Below, piece after piece: positions 11,775 to 27,162 of a DNA stretch of 64,000 bases (its first letter is position 1; every line of letters begins with the position of its first letter). The notes under the pieces are model-generated. The model ran no database searches. It had not been told where the DNA came from and was given only the letters and a program-made list of their open reading frames with translations. Origin of the DNA: Cryptomeria japonica (Eukaryota > Streptophyta > Pinopsida > Cupressales > Cupressaceae); contig NC_081406.1 in assembly GCF_030272615.1 (NCBI RefSeq), positions 189,065,391 to 189,129,390 on the forward strand, in the 5' to 3' direction. The position numbers were made by a program, and so were the translations under genes.

Positions 11775-12165
11775 TAATTTGCACCATCAAGTAGTATCCA
11801 CCAGTGGTCTTCAAATGATATATATTTCCATTTGTCCTCTTTCCAACTGCAATCAGGGTTTCAAACCTCTTTCTGATCCCACATCCATCATCTTGAAAAA
11901 CAAGATTATATCCATTTCCACATATCTTTCCAACACTCAAAAGGTTATGATTCAAGCCTTTTAATATAGAAAATATTGTTAGTATTATGTAACACATCAA
12001 AGATGATTGAACCAATTCCAACTATCCTAGTTGTCTAATTGTCTCCAAATCTAACAACTCCATCAAATTTTTCAAGTTTTACAAACTTACTCTTGTCACT
12101 AGTCATATGATATGAACATCCACTATAAATAATGTCACATACCATTTTTATCAATATTTAATTGT
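11775..12165 (-). pseudogene. Copia A protease end and GAG-pre-integrase start
   Basis: On the minus strand near 12120 a protease start is readable as SGCSYHMTSDKSKF. The usual catalytic Asp of the Asp-Ser-Gly triad reads as Tyr here, so the site is dead. It continues through LKGLNHNLLSVGKICGNGY and TLIAVGKRTNGNIYHLKTT (11940-11800), the typical link between protease and integrase. It is broken by TAG codons and by the solo LTR at 11774. Confidence 0.7.
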
Positions 12166-12765
12166 AGTTATTAAACTAGAAAAATTGGTTATATCTTATA
12201 TTATATGGATGAAATTGAAAAAGAAAATGAAATTGAAATGAAATTGAAACTTACATTTAAATTAGATTGGAATTGGAAATTTAAATGCAAATGAATGATT
12301 TAAATTGTTTTATCGTGAAAATTGGAAATTGTCATTGCTGATGAACAATCCAGTGCAAGTGAATGCTGGAATAGGTGAATGTGGATGAAGGTGAGAACTT
12401 GGTTCAAGTAGAGTTGTTTTAGCTTTTTGAAATCAGTAGGGAGATGGAACCTCATACACCATAGTAGTTGCATTGAATGTATCTTGCATAAATGAATGAT
12501 TATTTTATATGAAGGATGTAATTTTACATCAAGAGTTAAATTTGTCATTGTTTTAAAAATAGATTGATTTAATGCTTTTAAATGCTTAGTATATATATTG
12601 TTTATGCAAATGGAGTAATTGTCTTCAAAATGAAATAGATGAAGTACAATGTTTATATTCTTCATTTGAAATACTATTATATATATAGTATTTGATATAC
12701 ATCTATATAAAAATTTATATTGTATATATAATATTTAAAATGTTTATTTTGTCATTGATTTATGG

Positions 12766-12811
<46 letters not shown>
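12166..12811. repeat. AT-rich spacer ending in a (TA)n microsatellite
   Basis: No gene seen. The last 45 bases or so (about 12768-12811) are pure TA repeat and abut the 3' LTR of the minus-strand gypsy element. The same repeat resumes on its other side at 24690. Confidence 0.7.
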
Positions 12812-12814
<3 letters not shown>

Positions 12815-13156
12815 CATGCCCAAAATTTAGGGCAAAAACGGAACAAATTTTTTTTTTTTAAAACATACTAAATTAATTAACAAGTTCACTCTCACAACAA
12901 GCGTTAATGAAATTTCCATTATTAAATTCGAGCTAATTCTGATACGAACTAAGCATCGATAAATTGTTTAATTTTAATTGCGGAAAACTAACCGTTTTAA
13001 TTTTATCTCCAAGAGATACTCAGTCATTAAGTTTATTAAATTAATCAAGCTAAAGGAAATAAGAGAGGAAAAATTAATTAAATCTCCAATATGACTATAT
13101 AGTCTAATCAACCTTTTTAAATTTCTCTTTATTATTTATTCCAAATAAAAACCAGG

Positions 13157-13210
<54 letters not shown>

Positions 13211-16200
13211 CATACATATATATATGTATATACATATATATATATGTATGTATATACATATATATATATATATATATATTTATAATTTAATTACTTACCC
13301 AAAATTCTGATCAAAATTCATATATATACATATATATATACCCATATATATATATGGATACATATATAAATATATATTTTACATAAATGACAAATATTTT
13401 AATTCTAATTCAAAAGCCATTTTAACTTCCTAAATTCTATTCTATATTTTTTTCCCAACCCTAATTAGGGTTCTAATTTCTCACATATATATTATCTAAA
13501 CTAATTAACATATTTATTTTTAAAACCAAAATTACCCTAGCCCCATCCGGGCTAGGGTTTAACCCATATTTTTTTTTAACAGTCAATATTCTTGTTGGGC
13601 CGAGAACCCCAAAGTCGGCCACGTTTTTTTCTTTTCGTTGCAGGCTATGGAGGAAAGGGAGGCGGGTTGGCCGCGCGCCACTGTGTGAGCGCACAGTGGC
13701 GACCGTGGCCGTCCACTGTGTGCCCACACAGTGGGAGCCGAAAGCGGCTCCACTGTGTGTGCACACAGTGGGCGCCGCGCGGCCCTCCACTGTGCGTACA
13801 CACAATGGGGTCCGCAAGGACCCAAATACATCCCCTTTTTTTTTAAATTTTTTTTTTTTTTAAATATATAATATATAAAAATATTTATATATATATATAT
13901 ATATATTTATAATTATATAAATTTGTATCCACAGTTTAAAATGGTGAAAATATTTCAATATGAAATTATATATATTTTTTTTAAAAGGTTTACATGCAAT
14001 TTTTTTTTTAAAATTATTATATTAAAGGGAAAAACATTAAGTTTAATCAGAAATATAAATATATAAGCTTTTTAAATCAATGCTAACTGAAAAACAATTT
14101 AGAATACTTTTTCAAGGATACAGTATACTTTTCTGGAATAAAAAGAATTTCATTGATTTTTTTTTTTTAATAAAATATTTACATATAACATCTTTTCCCA
14201 TTAAATTACTTAAAATCTTTCTGTATAAATAAACTTCTATTTTGCCTCAAGTAAAAATATAGATAAAATTTAATTGAAATCTATTCTTTTATTTCTTTCC
14301 ATAATACAAGAAGCTTTTGCATGCAACACAAATTAACTTTTCTTTTTTCTAAAACCAGAAGTAGAAATAACAAGCTTTTCTATTTTATTTTTTTTAAAAC
14401 AATTCTAAGATATTCTACCAATTTACAGGATGTTTCTCTGAATAGTCACAACAATAAAACTTCAAATCTACTTTCACAAATTACAACTTGCTTCTCTTTA
14501 CTATGAATGAGGCATATTTCTATAACAACTTTAAACAAACATCTGCAACTGAATTTAAGTATCTTCCATAATAATCTTCAGTGTCTTTTCATGGTTCCTA
14601 TTCTCTTTCCTCTGATTTTCTTGCATAATCGAAAACACAAATATGACCACGGAGTGCTCACCTCCTAGCCTAGGCTAACTGGTAGCCACCCCCGAGCTCG
14701 GAGAACCAATTCCTAGATGGGTAACAAATAGGCAAACACATAGAAAGCATTGCATACAGATTATTTTCAGACACAATCCCAACTTGGCTTTCATAGCACC
14801 ACACTCTGGTGATGAACATTTTCAAAGGGTGGTAGTGGACCAATACCCTGAGGAGAACTGCAAGTATGAAATAAACAAGAAGCAGACATTACAAATAATA
14901 ATTGAAACCAACCTTAATCTGCCCAAAGGTTAATATGATATCTGATGAAGAGCTGCCCAATCCACAAATCTTTTTCCTTCTACCCTTAATCAATTTTTCT
15001 ATTCCATAACATTATTTTCTTTCCAAATTTTCTTCTGTCTCCAAAAATGGAGAGTGGGTGATTACCCTGCTATTCCCAAAAATCTTTCTTAAGAAGCTCA
15101 CTCTCCGAGTTCTCACAGGATTCAAAAAAAAACCAAAAAGAAGAAAGAAAGCAAAAATGCAAAAAGACTCTCATTCCAAAAGGAAAAATCTTGATTAGAT
15201 TTAACTTCTAATTTTCAATTTTCGCTCAACTCAAAAAAACCAATTTTTAAAGCGTTAAAAAGCTCATTATAAAGTAGAAACTTGCCTAAAATTACCCCTA
15301 ACCCCTAGGTATACCTTATGGGCTTTAGGAAACCCTATTAAACTACCCCTAGGTGTTCATTTAACTCATTTTAAACCCCTCTGAAGTTTATTTTCGGGTC
15401 AAACATAAGTTGACCACTCCAAATATTATATTTCCACAGTATTTATGACAACACATTAATTTATTAAGAAAACTATAATTAAACACTTTCCCACCAAGAG
15501 ACAAAATAAAACATTTAAATTAAATACACACATGTCAAGTGACACAAATAAAACACTTTTACAAAAAATAAAACATGAAATTGTCTCTTGAGGTTTTTAC
15601 ACATTAAATTTAAATAACACTTAACACTCATGCATCATATACTGTTACGAATAAAATACAACACAAATGGGGTGTTGTCTCTCCAAATAGACAAACCCTG
15701 GCTTACGAACATACATTAGTCTAGGTTTGATTCTCCGTAATTTTCCATGGTCACATGGTAAATTTCCTGCGCATCTCAATTTACACATTAGTACTTCCAA
15801 ATATCCATATATAATATAATTCAATAATATAACAATACACATCATTACTTGCATACAATTTTCATCTGCACAGATTGAATACATCTTTTATCAAACAATT
15901 TCACATAAGTAATTTTCATCCCAATTCACATAAACTAAACATACATCATAGTTCTATATTCAGAGTAAAGTCCTGCAAATTCAATAACGACATCTATCAT
16001 TGCAATATCATTCTATCTAATAATCATGTAGTGTTCTATCTCATATAGCATGTAAGTAAATCATCAAATCATAGAAATGTTATCCAAATCTTGAAATCAT
16101 ATAAGTTCTAAGTCTCAAAATGCATCAAAATAAAGTATCCATAATAGTCTAAAATATAAAATCCACTGAATGTCAGACTGAGTCGAGGTGAGGCCTCACA
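12812..16200 (-). repeat. 3' LTR of gypsy 1 (3.39 kb)
   Basis: It pairs with 21133-24689. It contains TA microsatellites (about 13159-13280 and 13880-13920), a GC-rich palindrome array at 13678-13808, several poly(T) runs, and no coding sequence. It is preceded in element orientation by a polypurine tract. Confidence 0.92.
13678..13808. repeat. Array of four about 22-bp palindromes in the 3' LTR
   Basis: Four near-palindromes start at 13678, 13713, 13750 and 13787, so the period is 35-37 bp. The consensus has 10-base arms CCACTGTGTG and CACACAGTGG around a 2-base centre. Units 2 and 3 have perfect arms; units 1 and 4 have mismatches. The spacers are GC-rich in an otherwise AT-rich LTR. Confidence 0.9.
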
Positions 16201-16212
16201 TCCTCCCCCTCT
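16201..16212 (-). promoter_or_regulatory. Polypurine tract of gypsy 1
   Basis: On the minus strand AGAGGGGGAGGA lies directly before the TGTGAGG start of the 3' LTR. It primes second-strand DNA synthesis. It overlaps the gag-pol stop codon by two bases (16211-16212). Confidence 0.88.
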
Positions 16213-19200
16213 AGGCATGAACTTCCTCCTGGAGTTCATCAAAGAGGTGAGGGTACTCTGATCTCATACGTGCTGCATCCTCCTATGAAACCGTAACCTC
16301 ATCATAACAATCCCACTGGACCCTAACCTGGTCCAGCTCTCGACCTCGAAGAGCCAATGTCCGGCGTGCCAAAATGCGAATGGGCTCCAAAGCTAGCTGC
16401 CCGTCTGACTCCACCTGAAAGGCATCCCAATCTAAAAGGTGAGACTCATCATAGATATATTTTCTCAAAACTGAAACATGAAACACATCGTGGATGTGTG
16501 ACAGGCTAGGTGGCAAAGCTAAACGGTAGGCAACTGGGCCTATCCTCTCCAGAATCTCAAAAGGTCCTACAAAGCAAGGTGCGAGCTTAGAACCCTTTCC
16601 GTAATGGATTGGACTCTTATGCGGTCGCAGTCTCAAGAAAAATCTGTCTCCAACCAAGTAACTACGATCTATCCTCTTTGCATCGGCATACTTCTTCTGT
16701 CTATCTTGAGCCTCTCTGAGACGCTGCCTAATCAAATCCACCTATTGTGCCATATCCCGAACTAACTTAGGACCAATTGCAACTCTATCCTCTATGCGAT
16801 CCCAACTCAAGGGCGTCCTGCAAGGCCTACCATATAATGCCTGGTAGGATGGCATTCCCAAGGAAGTGTGATGCCCATTGTTATAGGCAAACTCCACTAA
16901 GGGAAGATACTCCTCCCACCGGGTCTGATGATCCATGACGTACATACGAAGCATATCCTCTAACACCTAATTGACCCTCTCTGTCTGACCATCTGTCTCC
17001 AGGTGATAGGCTGTACTGAAATTGAGCTTAGTGCCCATAGCTGCCTGTAATGACTTCCAAAAGGTAGAAGTGAAAAGAGAATCCCTGTCAGAAATAATCT
17101 TGCAGGGTACACCATGTAGTCTAACAATGTCTCGCAAGAACACCTGTGCTACTGCTGGAGCTGTGAATGTAGTACGAACTGGTGAAAAGTGAGCTACTTT
17201 CATCAACTTGTCAACTGTCACCAAGATAGCATCATGGCGACGAGAAGACATAGGGAGACCAATGATGAAATCCATGGATATAGTATCCCACTTCCACTCT
17301 GGTACAGCATGAGACTGAAGCAACCCACCTAGATGGCGGTGCTCCACCTTAACCCTCTGACACTCAAGACACCAAGCTACTATCTCAGCAATGAGCTGCC
17401 GCATTCCCGGCCAATGATACAACTGCCTCAAGTCAGCATGCAACTTCTTAACCCCGGGATGTGCTGCATAAGGAGCTCTATGAGCTTCTGTGACAATGAA
17501 CTCTCGCAACCCTCCGAAGAAAGGTACATAAATGCACCCTCTGTGGCATAACAGTCCATCGGACTCCAAAGAATAATCCACATATTTCCCTTCTAAAGTA
17601 ACCTGAGAACGTAATACCTAACCAACCTCTGCATACCATCCATCCTCTGACAAGTGTCGAAGTATACAGTCTCTCAAGTCTGTGCCCATGGATATGGTGT
17701 AAACCTCGTGACGTCTCCTACTCAAAGCATCTGCAACTACATTTTCCTTTCCCTTGATGTAGTGAACGTCAAAATCATATTCGCACAAGAACTCCATCCA
17801 TCTCCTCTAACGTGCATTAAGGTTCGGCTGAGTGAAGATGTACTGAAGACTCTGATGATCTGAATGCAACTCAAAGTGATGTCCTAAAAGGAAGTGTCTC
17901 CACCTCACAAGTGCATGCACTACTGCTGCGAGCTCAAGGTCATGAGTGGGATAATTAAGTTCATGAGTCTTAAGTTTTCTAGACTCGAAAGCTATGGCCC
18001 TACCACCCTGCATAAGAACTACCCCTAAACCCTCTAAGGAAGCATCTGTACAGACCATGAAGTCAGCTGAAGGATCTGGTACAACAAGGATAGGAGCGCT
18101 AGTAAGTGCCTTCTTGAGTTCCTGAAAGGCCTTCTCGCACTTCTCTGTCCACTCAAATTTCTTCCCTTTACGCTGAAGAGAGGTAATAGGGTGTGCGACT
18201 CTGGAGAAACCCTCAACAAAACGTCGGTAATAACCTGCTAAACCCATGAAACTCCTGACCTCTGTCACACTGGTAGGTGCTGGCCAATCCATAATAGCCC
18301 TAATCTTTGATGGGTCAACTGAGATCCCATCACTGGAAATAACGTGTCCAAGGTACTTGACCTCAGATCGAAAGAAAGCACACTTCGATAGGCTGCCAAA
18401 CAACTGGTTATCCCGCAAACACTGCAATACCTTTTTCAGGTGCTCCTCATGCTCCTTCTCATTTTGAGAATATATCAGTATATCATCGAGGAACACAATA
18501 ACAAAATGGTCCAGAAAGGTACGGAACGCCCCATTCATGAGGCTCATAAAAACTGTCGGGGCATTCGTAAGTCCGAAGGGGACTACGGTAAACTCATAGT
18601 GACCATATCTAGTGCAAAATGCGGTCTTGTGGATATCACTTTCCACTATTCTCAACTGATGGTATCCTGACTTCAGATCTATTTTGGAAAAGACTTTGGC
18701 ACCCTGAAGCTGGTCAAATAATTCATCAATCCTGGGCAAAGGATATCGGTTCTTGATGGTTACTTTATTTAGCTACCGATAATCCATACACAATCGGAGA
18801 GATCCATCCTTCTTCTTAACGAAGATGACTGGTGCACCCCACGGGGATACGCTAGGACGGATATGACCCTTCTCAAGAAGTTCCTCAAGCTGAATTTTAA
18901 GTTCATTAAGTTCATTTGTGGTCATTCTATAAGGTGCTCTGGAAACTGGCTCGGCTCCTGGTACTAGGTCTATATGAAAGTCAATCTCTCTGCGGGGAGG
19001 CATTCCCAGTAACTCTGAAGGAAATACATCTGAATATCCCTTAAGGATAGGATGGTCATCCAGCGATGTTTCTTTTTCCTCCTCTTCCCCTCTGTCACTG
19101 ATCGTGATAGCAAAAAGATGACATCCCTTCCGCATGCTCCGCTTAAGCTGCATTGCGGAGATCATACGAAGAGACATGGGCCTCTGAATCCCGATGATAA

Positions 19201-20977
19201 CTATGGGCGAACCATGGTCATCCTCACACTCAATCTTTTTCAGGCGGCAATCCATCTTAGCTCTGTGGGCATAAAGCCAATCCATGCCAAGTACGATTCT
19301 GTAAGATCCAAGTGGAGTCACTCTAAGGTCTCCTAAAGTGGTGGTCTTGCCAATCTGCAGCTAACATGCCTTAACCTCTGATTCCACTGACACTCTAGCC
19401 CCTGAAGCTAATTCCACTTCCCAACTGACATCCTGCCTAGTTGCCACTAGCCCGCAACGCTCCACAACTGATGGAGATATAAAGGAGTCAGTAGCTCCTG
19501 AATCAAACAAAATAGATACATTGTTACCTCTGATTATACCTGAAGATTCGATAATCGTGGCCTGATGATCAGCCTGGCGGTTGTCAACTGCTGCGAATAC
19601 TCTATGGGACCTGCCCATATCACCAACTGTCGGCTCTGAAGTGGCCATCCGCTGACTCCCTGCTACCTGTCCCTGAGGGCAATCCCTCGCCATATGCCCC
19701 ATGGCTCCACATGTAAAGCAAGCACCCCGTGCTTGGAACTGGGCACCCTGAGGCCTAGAAAAAGCCTGACCTCCTGATCTACTGGATCCGCTGTACCCAC
19801 CCCTGGAGGACTACTGAGTCCCCACCGGCTATGTGTACTGCCCCTGTGCTTTCTTATCACATTTTTGTCCCTGAGTCTGCCACTACTCTGGCTTGGAGCC
19901 CTGCGGATACTGTGGAGGCTTTTGCCTTTGGTTCTGTGGTGTCTATTATGGAGGAGGGGGTTTGGAGAACCCCTAAGAATTTCGGTTGTTCCCCTTCCAA
20001 TGTGGTTTCTGGAATCCATAAGTCTGAGGTGCGGGATTTTGGTTCTGAAACTGATCCCTATTGTCCTGTGGTCTAACCTGAATTTCCTTGGCAATCAGTG
20101 CCTTCTCTACAGCAACCCGAAGGCTCTCTGGAGCGGACATCCTAACAGGCTCGGCTATACCGGCATTTAATCCCCTGATGAAGCGGTTTACAAGAAGTTT
20201 CTCATCCTTTAGATAATCTACATAAGGCAACAACTCAAAGAACTTACTCTCATACTAGGTTACTGACAAGCCTTTTTGTTGGAGATCATGAAATTCGTCT
20301 ATACAACGCTGCCTGAAGTGCTCTGATAGGTACCTCTCACAGAACCTCTCTGTGAATATCTCCCAAGTGAGTGTATCAGGAACTAATCCGCATTTGTACT
20401 CTTCCTATCTCCACCAGGTGGAGGTTGTCCCTCTCAGAAGATGAACTGCAACACGTGCTTTCAAGTTGCTCTCATATGAACGCAATGCAAAGCACCTCTC
20501 AAGACTTAGAAGCCATGCCTCGGCCTCTACTCCATCTGTAGAACCTCCGAAGGATGGTGGTTGGAGGCGTATGACCTCCCTGATGAGATCGCCTGGATCT
20601 CGACGACCTCTCTCAAAATAAACTGGTTCCACCGCAGGAGGTGGTCTGGGCATATGCACTGACTCTGGCTCATTACCACCCTGACTCTCTACAGGAATCA
20701 GAGCTGGGCTCCTGCTTCGTTCTCTATCAACAGATCTTTGACGCCCAGAGTCATGACTCCTAACCTGAGGGTTCTCTGCTGGGATCCTTTCCTGAACAAT
20801 TCCAATAAGATTCTGAATGGCTGCTAAGAGGTCTCGGTTAGGTTCATTTGGCTGTTTGGGAGGTGCTTCTGGGTTCTCCTCTAGAACCGATACCTCCCTC
20901 TCTACCTCATCGCGTGCTATGTGCACACGTCTAGGACCCCGTCCGCGCTTACGAGCTTGTCGCGTCGTCGGAGGCAT
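16211..20977 (-). pseudogene. gag-pol polyprotein of gypsy 1, indel-free frame with 15 stops
   Basis: From ATG 20977 (MPPTTRQARKRGRGPR) to a TAG at 16211-16213 the frame holds 1,589 codons with no frameshift. Gag is at 20977-19740; a CCHC knuckle (CFTCGAMGHMARDC) near 19730-19660; protease FDSGATDSFI near 19500; RT 19000-18200 with FLDDILIYS intact; RNase H 18070-17820 (CTDAS); integrase 17580-16740 (HPGVKKLH with CLECQ for zinc, then DFI, SDRD and a DGQTERVN segment for the DDE core). A chromodomain-like end (EPIRILARRT, then VRVQW) precedes the stop. I count fifteen internal stops, fourteen TAG and one TAA, several where relatives have Gln (for example after NR before LNKV, and after ERVN before VLEDML). 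It encodes all functions for copying but cannot be translated through. Confidence 0.93.
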
Positions 20978-21117
20978 CCTAAGAGGAAAAAGACAAAACA
21001 ATTAATTTATTTCTTTTAGAATTAAATTCAATTAAATTCAAAAATCAATTTAACAAAATAATTTTAAATATTCTAAGGCGAAACGTAAGTGAGTAAGGTT
21101 CCTAGTGTGGAAACCTT

Positions 21118-21129
21118 GCTCTGATACCA
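21118..21129 (-). promoter_or_regulatory. Primer binding site (initiator Met tRNA) of gypsy 1
   Basis: On the minus strand TGGTATCAGAGC lies three bases after the end of the 5' LTR. This is the standard plant sequence complementary to the 3' end of initiator methionine tRNA, which primes first-strand synthesis. Confidence 0.95.
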
Positions 21130-21132
21130 AAA

Positions 21133-24689
<3,557 letters not shown>

Positions 24690-24764
<75 letters not shown>

Positions 24765-24877
24765 ATATATATATATATATATAAATGAATATATATGTGT
24801 GTATATATATGTATATATATACATATATGTATATATATGTATATATATGTACATATATGTATATATATATATATATA
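24690..24877. repeat. (TA)n / (TATG)n microsatellite
   Basis: Nearly pure TA from 24690 to about 24765, then TA mixed with TATG, ATAC and GTGT motifs up to the start of the copia B LTR. With 12768-12811 it forms the target into which gypsy 1 inserted. Apparent Tyr-Ile repeat peptides here are not genes. Confidence 0.9.
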
Positions 24878-26136
24878 TGTTGGCATTATGGATGAATTGA
24901 TTATGTGTTGCATTGATGTTCTGTCATTGATGTCAACACTAGTTGTTATGGTTGGTTATTGGCAAACAGGTTTTGGTTATCGGTAGAAGATTTAGTGTTA
25001 TTGACAAAAGAGACTATCTGTTGGACACTTCCGACATGTTTGGATCAATGGAGTATGTTTGATTTCATGTGTTACATGTTCCTTGAGAATTTTTTGGTCA
25101 GTTGGTATTGACTTGGTAATTGGATGCTATCATACACTCTTGTAAACCCTCACCGACATTGGTTTAAGGTTTAACTAGTAGAGCTTTTACTGAGGAATCT
25201 TGATAGGATGCATAAGTGGTGTTGGTGTGGCTTCTGGATGTATTTCAGGATGCTGAAGATGTTCTTTGATCGTGCTTCAACTACTTCAAGACATTTCTTT
25301 GGAGTGGTGGACCCCGAATAGGTCTGCTACCTATCTAGGTTTATGGACTGGTATCATGTTAACGTGTACTCTACACATTATCGAGATGTTTCGGGATGAT
25401 TTATGGATTTATTATTGTTCTTTTGGTCTTAAGACGACATGGCATATCATTGTAATATGGATTTATGTAATTATCTTATTGTAATATCTTTTAGGTGGTC
25501 AACCTAATTGGTTTAGGCCTTAGGGTTTGTATAAATTATTGTAAGATCTCATTGTAGATTAGGGTATGGGAATGGAATAAGCGTCATGGTCTTAGAATGC
25601 AATATCATATGTGAAGGAGATTTGGTCTATCATTGAGGATCGAATTGGGATTAAGGAAGAGGTCAAAGGCCTCCAGTATTGAGCTTAACCGGGACTGTAA
25701 TCAGGCATGGTAGATGTTATCTCTAGCAGTTCATTATTTTGGATTGTTGTCCATATAACTTGAGGTGGTTTTAACCTCTATAGTCAGTGAGACTCTTTTG
25801 TAATGAGAAGTACGCTCTAAGAAGTGTACCTTCCTACATGTGCATGCCCCTTATTGTAACACATAATTTTTGTAGACATATCATCTAACTATGGGTAGGC
25901 TTCCCACCGTGGTTTTTCCCTTTTCTGGTTTTCCACGTACAAATCATGGTGTTATGTGGTATGGTTTCTTTGCATTGATTATCTGTTTAATTGTTAAGTT
26001 GCATTGTTTACTGGTATTTGTTGCTTCTTTACCAGTACTTAATCTGGTTAAAGGTTATTAAGTGGATTAAATGATATAATATATTAACAACTGATTCACC
26101 CCCCCCCCCCTCAGTTGTTCACCAGTTATCCTAACA
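24878..26136 (+). repeat. 5' LTR of copia B (1.26 kb)
   Basis: It starts TGTTGGCATTATGGAT and ends ATCCTAACA. The next bases (TTAGTATCAACGC) look like a mutated form of the usual TTGGTATCAGAGC primer site. A C-run lies at about 26099-26110. It is related to the solo LTR at 10684-11774. Confidence 0.9.
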
Positions 26137-26194
26137 ATTAGTATCAACGCTTTGGTCCTCTTTTGCAGAAGCTTAACCGCCTAAGCTAGATCCT

Positions 26195-27000
26195 ATGGCA
26201 GCTGACACTTATAACCCATCGGCAACTATTTTCAGAAGAGAAATTCCTAAGCTTGATGGAACAAATTATGGGATATGGAAAATTTGAATGGAGACTCATA
26301 TTAGATGTCTTGGCAAGGATATTTTGGAGATCACTGAGAAAGGATACACACCTTATGATCTGGCATCTGGCAATCTTGATCCTGCGGACTTGGATAAGAA
26401 TATTGTAATGATTGCAGAGCTAGAGAAGCCCTCTTGTGTGTACTTACTGATCAGCAGATCATGGGATTGACCGATAAATCATCGGCAAATGTTATGTGGG
26501 ATAAATTGCAAACTCTGAATGAAGGTGATCCTATTGTCGAAATTACTAAACTTGGAAGATAATGAAAGAATTATTGTGTTTATGGAAAGAGTAAATGAGA
26601 TTGTTATGAGAATTCAATGTTGTGGAGGATTTTTGAATGAAGATGAAATAGTTTCCAAAGTCTTGAGAGCCCTTCCACTAGCTTACAAGATGAAGGCAAC
26701 TACAATTAATGAGTTGAGAGCAATGACAAACTCTTTAGTTAACAGAGACATTCTGATTGGGAAATTATCTGCTTTTGAGCTTGAAGAATTTGGATCTTCT
26801 AGAGCTGTAAAATTTGAACCTACTTTTCATGCATCGTCATCATCATCCATCGGAAAAAGTGATTGGAAAGTCCTATATGCAAAAGAATTGGAAGACATGA
26901 GGAAAGAAGATGAAGAATTTGAGAAACTTGAAGCCTTATTTGCTAGAAGAGTACCTAAAGGTCTGACAAAAGACTCAAGAAAAATAAACAATGGTACATA
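26195..27000 (+). pseudogene. Copia B gag
   Basis: ATG 26195 opens with MAADTYNP, then IPKLDGTNYGIWKI, the standard copia gag start. A TGA replaces the Trp codon expected after KI (26285-26287). A frameshift near 26460 separates this from the next part (GLTDKSSANVMWDKLQTLN, then ERIIVFMERVNEIVMRIQ). The capsid-like domain would assemble virus-like particles around element RNA. The zinc-knuckle region expected before protease, around 27000-27160, is not recognisable. Confidence 0.8.
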
Positions 27001-27162
27001 GCTAATGAGGAAGGAGTAACTGATGACTCTGGAGATGAACCGACAGAAGACTCTGCTAGTGGATCTAGTAGTGGAAAGGAATGGGTGTTCTATGTTTTAA
27101 AGTAATATGAACTGAAACTGGATATCAAAAATGAAGAAAAGGCCCTGGCAGCAAAAGTTGAA

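Larger units (their letters stand above)
6175..12165 (-). mobile_element. Old Ty1/copia element (copia A), interrupted three times
   Basis: The minus strand holds protease, GAG-pre-integrase, integrase, RT and RNase H of one copia element in canonical order. It is split by a solo LTR at 10684-11774, by copy B at about 7900-9865, and cut at its RNase H end by the LINE near 6175. Removing the solo LTR and one copy of its TAATT duplication rejoins the GAG-pre-integrase reading, which shows the pieces belong together. I see no LTRs of copia A itself and no gag. The element is heavily decayed. Confidence 0.75.

Noticed and set aside
12300-12665. Minus-strand open frame of 121 codons
   Set aside because: Low-complexity AT-rich sequence with no family resemblance, outside any recognised element part.
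13473-13846. Open frames of 82-114 codons on both strands over the LTR palindrome array (also 21834-22332)
   Set aside because: GC-rich palindromic repeats stay open in several frames on both strands; frames and lengths differ between the two LTRs.
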